This document shows positions 16,846-24,673 of a DNA stretch of 64,000 nt, piece by piece. The DNA comes from an uncultured Draconibacterium sp. (lineage in GTDB: Bacteria > Bacteroidota > Bacteroidia > Bacteroidales > Prolixibacteraceae). The stretch spans positions 1,707,001-1,771,000 of the forward strand of contig NZ_OY781464.1 in NCBI RefSeq assembly GCF_963676735.1, read 5' to 3'. Position numbers and translations under genes: made by a program. The notes below the pieces were generated by a model, which saw nothing but the letters and a program-made list of their open reading frames with translations, was not told where the DNA came from and ran no database searches. Each line of letters opens with the position of its first letter. The stretch's first letter is position 1.

Positions 16846-19695
16846 ATGGAACGATTTCTTTCGCAATGTGCTAAATATATTTTTGAAAAACATGAGCACG
16901 GGTTAAAAGATATTTGTTTGGTTTTCCCTAACCGCCGTGCAGGAGTATTTTTTACTCACTATTTGCAAAAAATGGTTAAAACTGCTGTAGTAGGTCCAAA
17001 AATAACAACAGTAAATGAGCTTATTTCATCGTACTCGCCTTTGCAAAAAGGCGAAAAACTGCAGCTCATTTCTGTTCTTTACGATATATTCTGTTTACAC
17101 ACAAAAACTACCGAAACGTTTGATGAGTTTTATTTCTGGGGAGAAATTCTATTGACTGATTTTAACGACATTGACCGCTACCTGGTAAATGCTAAAGATT
17201 TGTTTTCGAATATTGCTGATTTAAAGGAAATTGAGTCGGTTTTTGATTACCTGACAGCTGACCAAAAAAAGGCTTTAGAACAATTTTGGGGAAGTATGGC
17301 GGTGTCGGATAAAAAAGGGTTTAAAGAAAAATATATTTCGATTTGGGATAAGCTATACCCGGTTTACACTGATTTTAAAAAACAGCTTGCTGAAAAGAAA
17401 ATTGCCTATCCGGGCATGATGGATCGCCACATTGTGGAGAACCTGGATAAGGAAAATTATAATTTGGCGTTTAATAAATATTACTTTATTGGATTAAATG
17501 CTTTAAATGCCTGCGAAAAGAAATTTTTCAATCACTTGCAGCAGCTGGGAAAATCTGAATTTTTATGGGACTATGATGAATCGTATCTTGACGATTTACA
17601 AAATGAAGCCAGCTATTTTATGCGAGCAAATCTTACGGAATTTCCACCTCCCGAAGATTTTTCGTTCAATTCCTCCGGTTTTAACATGAAAAAAAATATC
17701 AAATTGGTGGCTGTTTCTTCCGTGCATGGTCAGGCGCAGCAGGTGCCTCTGTTTTTAGTAGAAACAAAACAACAGTATAAAAACGAGTTTGATAATACAG
17801 CTATTGTTTTAGCCGATGAAAACCTTCTATTTTCAGCACTGGGCGCAATCCCAAAGCAGGTTAATAAAGTAAATGTTACGATGGGCTATTCGGTAAGAAA
17901 TTCGGTAGTTTATGGCTTTTTAATGCTTTTGGTAAACTTGCTTAAAAATAAACGCGAAGCAGCCGAAGGCACCGTGGCATATCACCGCTATGTAACCGAT
18001 GTGCTCAATCATCAATTGTTAGGACAAACAGCTACCGAGGCGAGTAAAAAATATATTAGTGAGCTGAAATACAGCAATAAAATTAATGTGCCACTTAAAG
18101 AGATTGATTTCTCGCCTCTGCATCTGCAAATATTTACGTTACCCGAACATATTAACGATTACAGCAGTTACTTTTTAAATGTTTTGGGACTCTTGTACAA
18201 ACAGTTAAAAGCCCTTGAAACTTCCAATATGATGTTGCTCGAACTGCTTTATTCCATTTACCAGGCTGTTGAAAAATTAAAAACTATGGTTGATGATGTG
18301 CTGCAGGAGCAAAAACGAGAAATAAGTAACAGTGTTTATTTCAGGCTGTTTTCGCAGTACCTGGGGCAGGTTTCTGTGGCTTTTGAAGGAGAACCTTTAA
18401 GCGGGATGCAGGTAATGGGTATCCTTGAAACCCGTTGTCTCGATTTTGAAAACATCATTATACTGGGACTGAACGAAAATCAGTGGCCTCGAAAATTTAC
18501 TGCCCCGTCATTTATTCCGTTTAACCTGCGCTTAGGATTCGGGCTACCGGGTATTGATGAACAGGATGCCATGTATGGCTATTATTTTTACCGCCTGGTG
18601 CAACGCGCAAAAAACATTACTGCAACATATAGCGTAGTTAAAGAAGGTATTGGAACAGGCGAGTTGAGCCGGTATGGCTATCAGTTGCAATACGATTCGT
18701 TGCATAAACCTCAAATGCTTAACCTTGATTTTGTCTTTTCAAACGACCCTGTTAAAGAGATTCGAATTCCCGGATCAGGAGATATTGTTGCCAAATTAAT
18801 GGCCAATAACAGCGAAGAACATCCTTTGTCGCCAAGCGCTATAAATACTTATTTAAACTGTAAACTGAAGTTTTATTTTCAGTATGTAGTAAAATTGCCT
18901 GAACCTGAAGAGCTTAAAGAAGAAATTGATGGAGTAGTTTTTGGAAATATTTTTCACGATACACTCGAGGAGCTGTATAAACCATTTGTTGGCAGGGTGG
19001 TTGAAAAAACTCACCTTGAAGAAATCCAGAAAAACAGGGTGTGGCTCGAAAATGAGGTGACGAAACAAATTGCATATCATTACCTGAAAAAGAAAAAGCC
19101 AATAAAAGGTGAAATTAAGTTAGAGGGGAAAACTTTGTTGATTTTTGAAAACGCCATTACTTATTTAAGGCAGCTATTAAAAATCGATAAAGATCTGGCT
19201 CCCTTTACTGTGGTTAGTTTAGAGCAAAAATACAAACGTTGGATTAAAATTGGTGAAAAATCGGTGTGTGTTGGCGGAAAAATTGACCGGGTAGATCGTG
19301 TTGGCGGTATAACCCGTGTGCTCGATTATAAAACAGGCAATGTAAAATCTACCGGTTTTCGCAGCATCGACGAATTATTTGAAAGAGATGCCAAGGCTCC
19401 TAAAAAAGAAATTTTGCAGGCCTTAATCTATTCATGGGGTTTGGGAGCAAATACCGGATCAGAACCTGTGCAGGCAGCTATTTATAGTTTACGAAGTTTG
19501 TTTGCTGATGATTTTTCGGCGTTGATAAAAATGAAATCTAAAGAGTTTTTCTTTGATGCCATTAATGAGGAGTTTGAGGCAGAATTAACACAGCTGGTAA
19601 CAGAAATTTATTCGGAGAAAAACGATTTTTCGCAAACCGAGCACATCAAAAAATGCGAATATTGTGCTTATCGTACTATATGCCGGAGGTTTTAA
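16846..19695 (+). CDS. AddB-like PD-(D/E)XK nuclease of a recombination helicase-nuclease
   Basis: This 949-residue protein has a degenerate superfamily-1 helicase part (about 1-640; no Walker A found) and a C-terminal RecB-family nuclease. Nuclease residues are D814, D827 and K829 (the LDYKTG block), preceded by FGNIFHDTLEEL. Four cysteines, C672 (TYLNCKLKF) and C937-x2-C940-x5-C946, match the spacing of the 4Fe-4S cluster of AddB. It should work with a RecB/AddA-type helicase in double-strand-break repair, but no such gene is in the window. It is followed closely by convergent trmD (5-base gap). A CRISPR Cas4 role is excluded by length and helicase region. Confidence 0.85.
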   Translation: MERFLSQCAKYIFEKHEHGLKDICLVFPNRRAGVFFTHYLQKMVKTAVVGPKITTVNELISSYSPLQKGEKLQLISVLYDIFCLHTKTTETFDEFYFWGEILLTDFNDIDRYLVNAKDLFSNIADLKEIESVFDYLTADQKKALEQFWGSMAVSDKKGFKEKYISIWDKLYPVYTDFKKQLAEKKIAYPGMMDRHIVENLDKENYNLAFNKYYFIGLNALNACEKKFFNHLQQLGKSEFLWDYDESYLDDLQNEASYFMRANLTEFPPPEDFSFNSSGFNMKKNIKLVAVSSVHGQAQQVPLFLVETKQQYKNEFDNTAIVLADENLLFSALGAIPKQVNKVNVTMGYSVRNSVVYGFLMLLVNLLKNKREAAEGTVAYHRYVTDVLNHQLLGQTATEASKKYISELKYSNKINVPLKEIDFSPLHLQIFTLPEHINDYSSYFLNVLGLLYKQLKALETSNMMLLELLYSIYQAVEKLKTMVDDVLQEQKREISNSVYFRLFSQYLGQVSVAFEGEPLSGMQVMGILETRCLDFENIIILGLNENQWPRKFTAPSFIPFNLRLGFGLPGIDEQDAMYGYYFYRLVQRAKNITATYSVVKEGIGTGELSRYGYQLQYDSLHKPQMLNLDFVFSNDPVKEIRIPGSGDIVAKLMANNSEEHPLSPSAINTYLNCKLKFYFQYVVKLPEPEELKEEIDGVVFGNIFHDTLEELYKPFVGRVVEKTHLEEIQKNRVWLENEVTKQIAYHYLKKKKPIKGEIKLEGKTLLIFENAITYLRQLLKIDKDLAPFTVVSLEQKYKRWIKIGEKSVCVGGKIDRVDRVGGITRVLDYKTGNVKSTGFRSIDELFERDAKAPKKEILQALIYSWGLGANTGSEPVQAAIYSLRSLFADDFSALIKMKSKEFFFDAINEEFEAELTQLVTEIYSEKNDFSQTEHIKKCEYCAYRTICRRF

Positions 19696-19700
19696 AAACT

Positions 19701-20393
19701 TTAATTTTCGCCTAAGTATTTCTTGTAGAGATCGGGGCGTAGTTTTTTGGTGCGTTCAACAGCTTGCTCGTGTTTCCAGTCTTCAACCAGTTTGTCGTTT
19801 CCACTAAGCAATACTTCAGGTACTTTTTGGCCTTTGTATTCAGCCGGACGTGTGTAAACAGGCGGACTTAGCAAGTGATCCTGGAAAGAGTCGGTCAGTG
19901 CAGAGGTTTCATCGGAAAGTACACCCGGCAAAAGCCGAACAACAGCATCAACAACAATAGCTGCAGCCAATTCGCCACCAGTGAGAACAAAGTCACCTAT
20001 CGATATTTCTTTGGTGATGTATGTATCTCTAATACGTTGATCTATTCCTTTATAATGGCCGCAAAGAATGATGATATTCTTTTTTAGCGAAAGTTTATTG
20101 GCTTCTTGCTGGTCGAAAACACCACCATCCGGAGTTGTAAAAATAATTTCATCGTAATCGCGTTCAGCGGTAAGCATTTCAATCGCTTTCTCAATGGGTT
20201 GAATAGCCATAACCATGCCGGCACCTTTACCAAAAGAATAATCGTCTACCCGTCGGTGTTTGTCTTCCGAAAAATCGCGCAAATTATGGATGTGAATTTC
20301 TGCAAGTTTCTTTTCCTGTGCTCTTTTAATAATCGAATGTTTAAACGGACTTTCAATAATTTCGGGCAAAACAGTTATGATGTCAATCCTCAT
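19701..20393 (-). CDS. trmD: tRNA (guanine-N1)-methyltransferase
   Basis: This 230-residue SPOUT methyltransferase makes m1G37 in tRNAs that read CNN/GNN codons, preventing frameshifts. It starts with [17 protein letters not shown] and has the family blocks [24 protein letters not shown] (trefoil-knot SAM site), [16 protein letters not shown] and LLPGVL. Length is close to the family norm (about 225-250). In many bacteria trmD sits with rpsP, rimM and rplS; here it stands alone, as often happens in Bacteroidota. Confidence 0.96.
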   Translation of the reverse strand: MRIDIITVLPEIIESPFKHSIIKRAQEKKLAEIHIHNLRDFSEDKHRRVDDYSFGKGAGMVMAIQPIEKAIEMLTAERDYDEIIFTTPDGGVFDQQEANKLSLKKNIIILCGHYKGIDQRIRDTYITKEISIGDFVLTGGELAAAIVVDAVVRLLPGVLSDETSALTDSFQDHLLSPPVYTRPAEYKGQKVPEVLLSGNDKLVEDWKHEQAVERTKKLRPDLYKKYLGEN

Positions 20394-20412
20394 GGTTCAA
20401 TACAATTTTGCG

Positions 20413-20420
20413 CAAAGGTA
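20413..20420 (-). promoter_or_regulatory. -7 promoter element of trmD
   Basis: The reverse strand reads TACCTTTG, an exact TAnnTTTG, 19 bases before the trmD start. Confidence 0.45.
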
Positions 20421-20631
20421 GTAATAAATCAATGTGCAGAAATCATAAAATACATATGTGTGTTTTTAGATAAGATGACATTATGGCACTATGTTCTTCT
20501 TTTAGCTGTCAACATGGCTGCACATTTGAGTTGTTTTGACAAAAAATCAGCTGAAAAAGCACTTGGAATAAGGTTTGATTAACGGCAAGCATATTTGAGA
20601 ACGAAAAAATTTAAAATAGTAACTTAATTAA

Positions 20632-20638
20632 AAAGGAG
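20632..20638 (+). promoter_or_regulatory. Strong Shine-Dalgarno of the hsp20 gene
   Basis: AAAGGAG lies 8 bases before ATG 20647. A near-perfect Shine-Dalgarno is unusual among the genes of this window and suggests strong translation once the message is made. Confidence 0.65.
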
Positions 20639-20646
20639 ACAAAGTC

Positions 20647-21102
20647 ATGAATTTAGTAAGATTTCAAAACCCACGTTACAACGTAAACAGAACATTAGTT
20701 GATGAATTATTTGATAACTTTTTGAAAAACGATTACCACGAAGATTATGCAAAGAAATGTGGAGCATCGCCGGCAACAAACGTTTTTGAAACAGAAAAAG
20801 GTTTCAAGCTTGAAGTTTTGCTTCCGGGTTTTGTAAAAGAGGATTTGCTGCTAAATGTACACAACAACCTGTTAACGGTAAAAGTGGCAAAAGAAGACAA
20901 AGAGAACAAAGACGAAGCAGATGTATATAAATATGTGCATCGCGAGTTTAGTTCACAAAATTTTGAAAAGAAATTCCGTTTGCCTAAGTCGGTAAATACT
21001 GAAAGCATTAGTGCAAAATTTGAAAATGGAATTTTAAACATCGAACTTCCGAAAAAGGAAGAAGCTGTGGAGAAGGCTCCACTTGAAATAGCAGTTTCAT
21101 AA
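20647..21102 (+). CDS. Hsp20/alpha-crystallin family small heat shock protein
   Basis: This 151-residue chaperone has an alpha-crystallin domain from about residue 38 to 140: PATNVFETEKGFKLEVLLPG opens it, FVKEDLLLNVHNNLLTVK follows, then the FRLPKSVNTESISAKFENGIL block and the IELPKKE strand. The GIL sequence and the I-x-I/V-like end are the usual signs. It holds unfolded proteins during stress in the cytoplasm. The gene is monocistronic, with a strong Shine-Dalgarno and a hairpin after it. No CIRCE-type heat-shock element is visible upstream. Confidence 0.93.
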   Translation: MNLVRFQNPRYNVNRTLVDELFDNFLKNDYHEDYAKKCGASPATNVFETEKGFKLEVLLPGFVKEDLLLNVHNNLLTVKVAKEDKENKDEADVYKYVHREFSSQNFEKKFRLPKSVNTESISAKFENGILNIELPKKEEAVEKAPLEIAVS

Positions 21103-21137
21103 TTGATTTATAAGAGAAGGAAAGATTAGTAGTAGTT

Positions 21138-21170
21138 GCGAGGGGTTCACAAGTTGGATTCCTCGCTTTT
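21138..21170 (+). terminator. Probable terminator after hsp20
   Basis: A 6-base GC-rich stem GCGAGG/CCTCGC with a 17-base loop is followed by TTTT, 35 bases after the hsp20 stop. The U run is short, so efficiency is uncertain. Confidence 0.6.
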
Positions 21171-21224
21171 AGTGTAAAAACATTTTATGCTGTATTTTAT
21201 TCATTCCGGGTATTTTTTTTTGAA

Positions 21225-21251
21225 TTGTTAACCTTTTTCGGCTTAGGTTTG
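21225..21251 (+). promoter_or_regulatory. Promoter of the metallo-hydrolase gene
   Basis: TTG at 21225-21227 and TAGGTTTG at 21244-21251 (16-base gap) form a Bacteroidota-type promoter. Its position inside the longer open frame (ATG 21225) favours ATG 21267 as the true start. Confidence 0.5.
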
Positions 21252-21266
21252 TTTCTAACTATTTTG

Positions 21267-22370
21267 ATGAAGAAAATTATGCTCATAACAATTATAGTTT
21301 TAGCAGTGCTTGTTGCATTGTTTTTTGTGGTTACAGGTCAGGCCAGGTTTGGTGCTGTACCTCAATCCAACCGGCTTAAACAAATAAAAAAATCGCCCAA
21401 TTACAGCGATGGGAAATTTCAAAATCTGAGTCCTACTCCTCAAATGTCGGAAGATGCAAGATTCTTTCCGATGCTTAAAGAATATTTTAGTGCGCAGAAT
21501 AAGAAACCTAATGCTTTAATTCCTTCTGTTAAAACCGACCTGACAAAAATTAGTAAGGATGAAAATATTTTATTATGGTTCGGGCACTCTTCCTATTATA
21601 TTCAAATAGAAGGGAAGAGTATATTGGTTGATCCTGTTTTTAGTGGGCATGCCTCGCCTTTTTCGTTTAGCGTGAAAGCTTTTAAAGGAGCGAATGATTA
21701 CCAGGTTGAAGATATGCCCGAAATTGATTATTTGATTATTACGCACGATCATTGGGATCACCTGGATTATGAAACGGTAGTAAAATTAAAATCAAAAACG
21801 GACAAAGTAATTACTGGGTTAGGGGTAGGAGCCCATTTTGAAAGATGGGGATTTAACGCGAGCAAACTTATAGAAAACGATTGGTTTGACAGGGTGGATT
21901 TAGGTAACGGTTTTGTTTTGCATTGTACTCCGGCAAGGCATTTTTCGGGTAGAGGATTTAAAGCTAAACAATCATTGTGGTGCTCGTTTGTTTTGGAGTC
22001 TCCTTCAAAAAAAATATTTATTGGTGGCGATAGTGGATACGACAACCATTTTAAAGTAATTGGCGAAAAATATGGTCCTTTTGATTTAGTAATGCTAGAA
22101 AACGGACAGTACAACAAAGCCTGGAAATATATTCATATGATGCCCGAACAAGTTTTGCTTGCTGCCAAAGATTTAAAAGCAAAACGCTTTTTCCCGGTGC
22201 ATTCCGGTAAGTTTGCTCTGGCCAATCATGCCTGGAACGAACCTTTGAATCGTATTTCCGAAGTAAATAAAAACAATGAAATCCCTATGCTTACTCCTAA
22301 AATAGGAGAAATTGTAAACCTTGACGACTCTCTGCAACAATTTTCCAGGTGGTGGTTAGAGCTTGATTGA
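21267..22370 (+). CDS. Metallo-beta-lactamase-fold hydrolase, NAPE-PLD/UlaG-like
   Basis: This protein of 367 residues begins with an N-terminal hydrophobic anchor (MKKIMLITIIVLAVLVALFF). The MBL fold then shows WFGHSSYYIQIEGKSILVDPV, the metal motif THDHWDHLDY (HxHxDH), a later RHFSGRG, GGDSGYDNHF (bridging Asp) and PVHSGKF. This is the arrangement of the group that includes N-acyl-phosphatidylethanolamine phospholipase D and UlaG-type lactonases; bacterial members are mostly uncharacterised. The anchor suggests it faces the periplasm. The frame is open to ATG 21225, but a promoter there favours 21267. Convergent with the LexA-like repressor gene. Confidence 0.85.
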   Translation: MKKIMLITIIVLAVLVALFFVVTGQARFGAVPQSNRLKQIKKSPNYSDGKFQNLSPTPQMSEDARFFPMLKEYFSAQNKKPNALIPSVKTDLTKISKDENILLWFGHSSYYIQIEGKSILVDPVFSGHASPFSFSVKAFKGANDYQVEDMPEIDYLIITHDHWDHLDYETVVKLKSKTDKVITGLGVGAHFERWGFNASKLIENDWFDRVDLGNGFVLHCTPARHFSGRGFKAKQSLWCSFVLESPSKKIFIGGDSGYDNHFKVIGEKYGPFDLVMLENGQYNKAWKYIHMMPEQVLLAAKDLKAKRFFPVHSGKFALANHAWNEPLNRISEVNKNNEIPMLTPKIGEIVNLDDSLQQFSRWWLELD

Positions 22371-22387
22371 ACTGAACCAATAAAAGG

Positions 22388-23107
22388 CTATTCAGGGATG
22401 TTTTCAATCTCAAAACTATTCACGGTCTCAAATTGCCAGATTTCCAACACCTGAGAAACCGGAAGCTGATAGGGCGAGTAATTGCGGTTGGTTGATACCA
22501 AAAGAAAGTTTCCTTCATGCAAACGCTTGTATACAAGTTTAAAAACAATGCCATCGTCTTTGGTAACCACAATACATGCTTTCCCGTCTTTTATGCTGGT
22601 CCAGTTTTCAACAAACGAACAGGTTACCCACGCGCCTTCTTTTATGGGCAGCATTGAATCGCCCTGAATCTGGAAGGTACGATAAGTTTTGTTTTCGGGA
22701 AGAAAGGGTAATTTAAATTTTGGCAGCTTGGCGATAAAATCTAAATCGCCGTAAGAATTGGTGTAACCGGCCTGTGCTTTCACAGGTACCATTTCAATAT
22801 TTTCTTTGCCTTGGTTATCTACCGAAATGGTTAGTAACCTGAGTTTTTGGCCTGTAACATCTACATCAAAACCCTTTTCAATTTGCGAAAGTTGTTGCTC
22901 CGACAGCACATCAAGTTTATACCTGATTAAGGCATCGAGCGACACATTAAAATACTCCGATATTTTTATGAGTACCGGAAAAGGCGGCTGCACATTTTTT
23001 TCGTAGCCGGAAAGGGTAGTGCGTGTTAATTCCAGCTCTGTTGCCAAATCCATTTGCGATTTTCTGCGGCGTTTGCGTAAGAATTTTAGATTGTTTGCGA
23101 AATGCAT
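22388..23107 (-). CDS. LexA/CI-like repressor: XRE helix-turn-helix plus S24 peptidase
   Basis: This 239-residue protein has an N-terminal Cro/CI-type HTH (residues 3-60; MDLATELELTRTTLSGYEK) and a C-terminal S24 domain. All elements for self-cleavage are present: an Ala113-Gly114 site (KAQAGYT), nucleophile Ser151 in QGDSMLP, and general base Lys190 (IVFKLVYK), at spacings close to those of LexA (84-85, 119, 156). It should therefore be inactivated by RecA-bound single-stranded DNA. It is divergent from the Y-family polymerase gene, with a TTGxC array between them, so it probably represses the polymerase cassette and itself. A prophage origin is unlikely because no phage gene is near. Confidence 0.88.
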   Translation of the reverse strand: MHFANNLKFLRKRRRKSQMDLATELELTRTTLSGYEKNVQPPFPVLIKISEYFNVSLDALIRYKLDVLSEQQLSQIEKGFDVDVTGQKLRLLTISVDNQGKENIEMVPVKAQAGYTNSYGDLDFIAKLPKFKLPFLPENKTYRTFQIQGDSMLPIKEGAWVTCSFVENWTSIKDGKACIVVTKDDGIVFKLVYKRLHEGNFLLVSTNRNYSPYQLPVSQVLEIWQFETVNSFEIENIPE

Positions 23108-23126
23108 AGTTGCTATTTTATTTTTG

Positions 23127-23205
23127 CGCCATGCTTTAGCTTGGCGAATAGATTTTATAGAGCTAATAGGCTTTAGCCTTTAACTTGCTTGCCAAATAAT
23201 TAGCT
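23127..23205. repeat. REP-like palindromic repeat, copy 1
   Basis: The 20-base near-palindrome CGCCATGCTTTAGCTTGGCG (23127-23146) is followed by the perfect palindrome GGCTTTAGCC (23169-23178), which lies inside an AGCTAAT/ATTAGCT stem (23161-23167 with 23199-23205). The 20-base unit recurs exactly at 27729-27748, so this is a dispersed structured repeat. Confidence 0.7.
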
Positions 23206-23315
23206 TCTCAAACTTAAGTTGCATAATGCTAGTGTTTTATGCATGTTTTTTCTGACTTCCATCTCCCGTCTCCCGACTTCGGCCTTCATACTTTTATTTC
23301 CAAATATAAAAATAA

Positions 23316-23356
23316 TTGACTAAATTATTGTCGAAAAATTGACGAAAATATCGACA
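23316..23356. promoter_or_regulatory. Operator-like TTGxC array between repressor and polymerase genes
   Basis: TTGAC (23316), TTGTC (23328) and TTGAC (23339) repeat at 12- and 11-base spacing, about one helical turn. The last two units are nearly the same over 11 bases (TTGTCGAAAAA, TTGACGAAAAT). TGTCGA (23329-23334) and TCGACA (23351-23356) also form an inverted repeat. Lying directly upstream of the TTG start of the polymerase gene, this is the best candidate for the site bound by the LexA-like repressor. Confidence 0.5.
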
Positions 23357-23358
23357 TT

Positions 23359-24573
23359 TTGAATCGAAACATTGTACATATCGACCTGGATACCTTTTTC
23401 GTGTCGTGCGAAAGGTTGATGAACAGGGAGTTAATAGGCAAGCCTGTTTTGGTGGGCGGAACCAGCGGGCGGGGAGTGGTAGCAGCTTGTAGCTACGAGG
23501 CACGACAATATGGAATACACTCGGCCATGCCCATGCAAATGGCACGCCGGCTTTGCCCTGAAGCTATTGTGGTAAAAGGAAACAGTTCTATTTACAGCAA
23601 ATTCTCAAATGGAATAACCGACATTATAAAAGAAGAATCGCCGCTTTACGAGAAATCATCTATTGATGAGTTTTATATTGATGTAAGTGGAATGGATAAA
23701 TTTTACGGTTGTTACAAATGGGCCCAGGAGTTGCGAAACCGGATAATCAGGGAAACCAGTTTGCCAATATCTTTTGGACTTTCAACCAATAAAACAGTGG
23801 CCAAAGTGGCAACCGGAGAGATAAAACCCAATAATCACCTACAAATTGAAAGTGGCCACGAGAAAGCTTTTCTGGCGCCACTGCCGGTAAAAAAAATCCC
23901 GATGGTGGGCGACCAAACCTATAAAATGCTGCTTAGCATGGGTATTCGCTATGTAAAAACCATTCAGGAAATGCCCATCGAGCTGATGGATAAAGTAATG
24001 GGTAAAAATGGAATTGCACTTTGGAAAAAAGCACAGGGAATAGATAATTCGCTGGTGGAACCGTATCACGAGCGAAAATCCATCTCGTCGTCGCTTACTT
24101 TCGAAAAAGATACCATTGATGTGCAGGCCTTAAAAAAACTATTGCTGGCTATGGCCGAAAAATTGGCATTTTACCTGCGCAATGGCAACAAACTTACTTC
24201 GTGTGTTACGGTAACTGTTCGTTATTCGGATTTTGATACCCGTACCCGCCAAAAACGTATTCCCTACACTTCGCTCGACCATACATTAATTGCAACAACA
24301 ATGGAGCTTTTCGACCAGCTTTATAACCGACGGGTTTTGGTGCGGCTGGTAGGCGTGCGTTTTAGTCATTTGGTGGGCGGAAGTTACCAGATGAAACTGT
24401 TTGAAGACGATACTAAGCTGATAAACCTGTACCAGCGTATGGACAAAATTCGCAACCGTTTTGGGCAGAATGCGGTACAGCGGGCAGCAACACTGGGAAC
24501 CCGTGGAATCGGACAAATGAGTAATCCTTTTAACGGGCAGCCTCCGGTTATTCCGGCGCACAGGAGAATGTAA
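23359..24573 (+). CDS. dinB: Y-family DNA polymerase (DinB-type)
   Basis: This 404-residue translesion polymerase has intact catalytic residues: D9 in HIDLDTFFVSCERL, and D103/E104 in SSIDEFYIDVSG. Palm, fingers, thumb (helix-hairpin-helix block KKIPMVGDQTYKMLLSMGI, about residue 178) and little-finger domains follow in order. The start is TTG at 23359; no ATG gives the conserved N-terminus. Because the catalytic acids are kept, it is an active polymerase rather than the inactive ImuB type. The gene is followed 100 bases downstream by a second dnaE, and its regulator is divergently encoded. Confidence 0.92.
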   Translation: MNRNIVHIDLDTFFVSCERLMNRELIGKPVLVGGTSGRGVVAACSYEARQYGIHSAMPMQMARRLCPEAIVVKGNSSIYSKFSNGITDIIKEESPLYEKSSIDEFYIDVSGMDKFYGCYKWAQELRNRIIRETSLPISFGLSTNKTVAKVATGEIKPNNHLQIESGHEKAFLAPLPVKKIPMVGDQTYKMLLSMGIRYVKTIQEMPIELMDKVMGKNGIALWKKAQGIDNSLVEPYHERKSISSSLTFEKDTIDVQALKKLLLAMAEKLAFYLRNGNKLTSCVTVTVRYSDFDTRTRQKRIPYTSLDHTLIATTMELFDQLYNRRVLVRLVGVRFSHLVGGSYQMKLFEDDTKLINLYQRMDKIRNRFGQNAVQRAATLGTRGIGQMSNPFNGQPPVIPAHRRM

Positions 24574-24673
24574 ATTGAGTGATGAATGATGCAACGATTT
24601 AAGAATAATAAAGAAAAAAGTGTTCAGAAATGACCAGTGACTCGAAACTAATTTAAGCATTAAAGCATTGTTT

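Noticed and set aside
16846..19695. Reading the AddB-like protein as a defence-system nuclease or Cas4
   Set aside because: No other defence gene is near, and the helicase region plus cysteine spacing fit AddB.
20106..20582. 158-residue open frame opposite trmD
   Set aside because: It is antisense to a complete trmD gene and has no recognisable motif; trmD explains the region.
22388..23107. Phage repressor from a prophage
   Set aside because: No integrase, phage structural or lysis gene lies within the window; the divergent polymerase genes fit a chromosomal damage-response unit.
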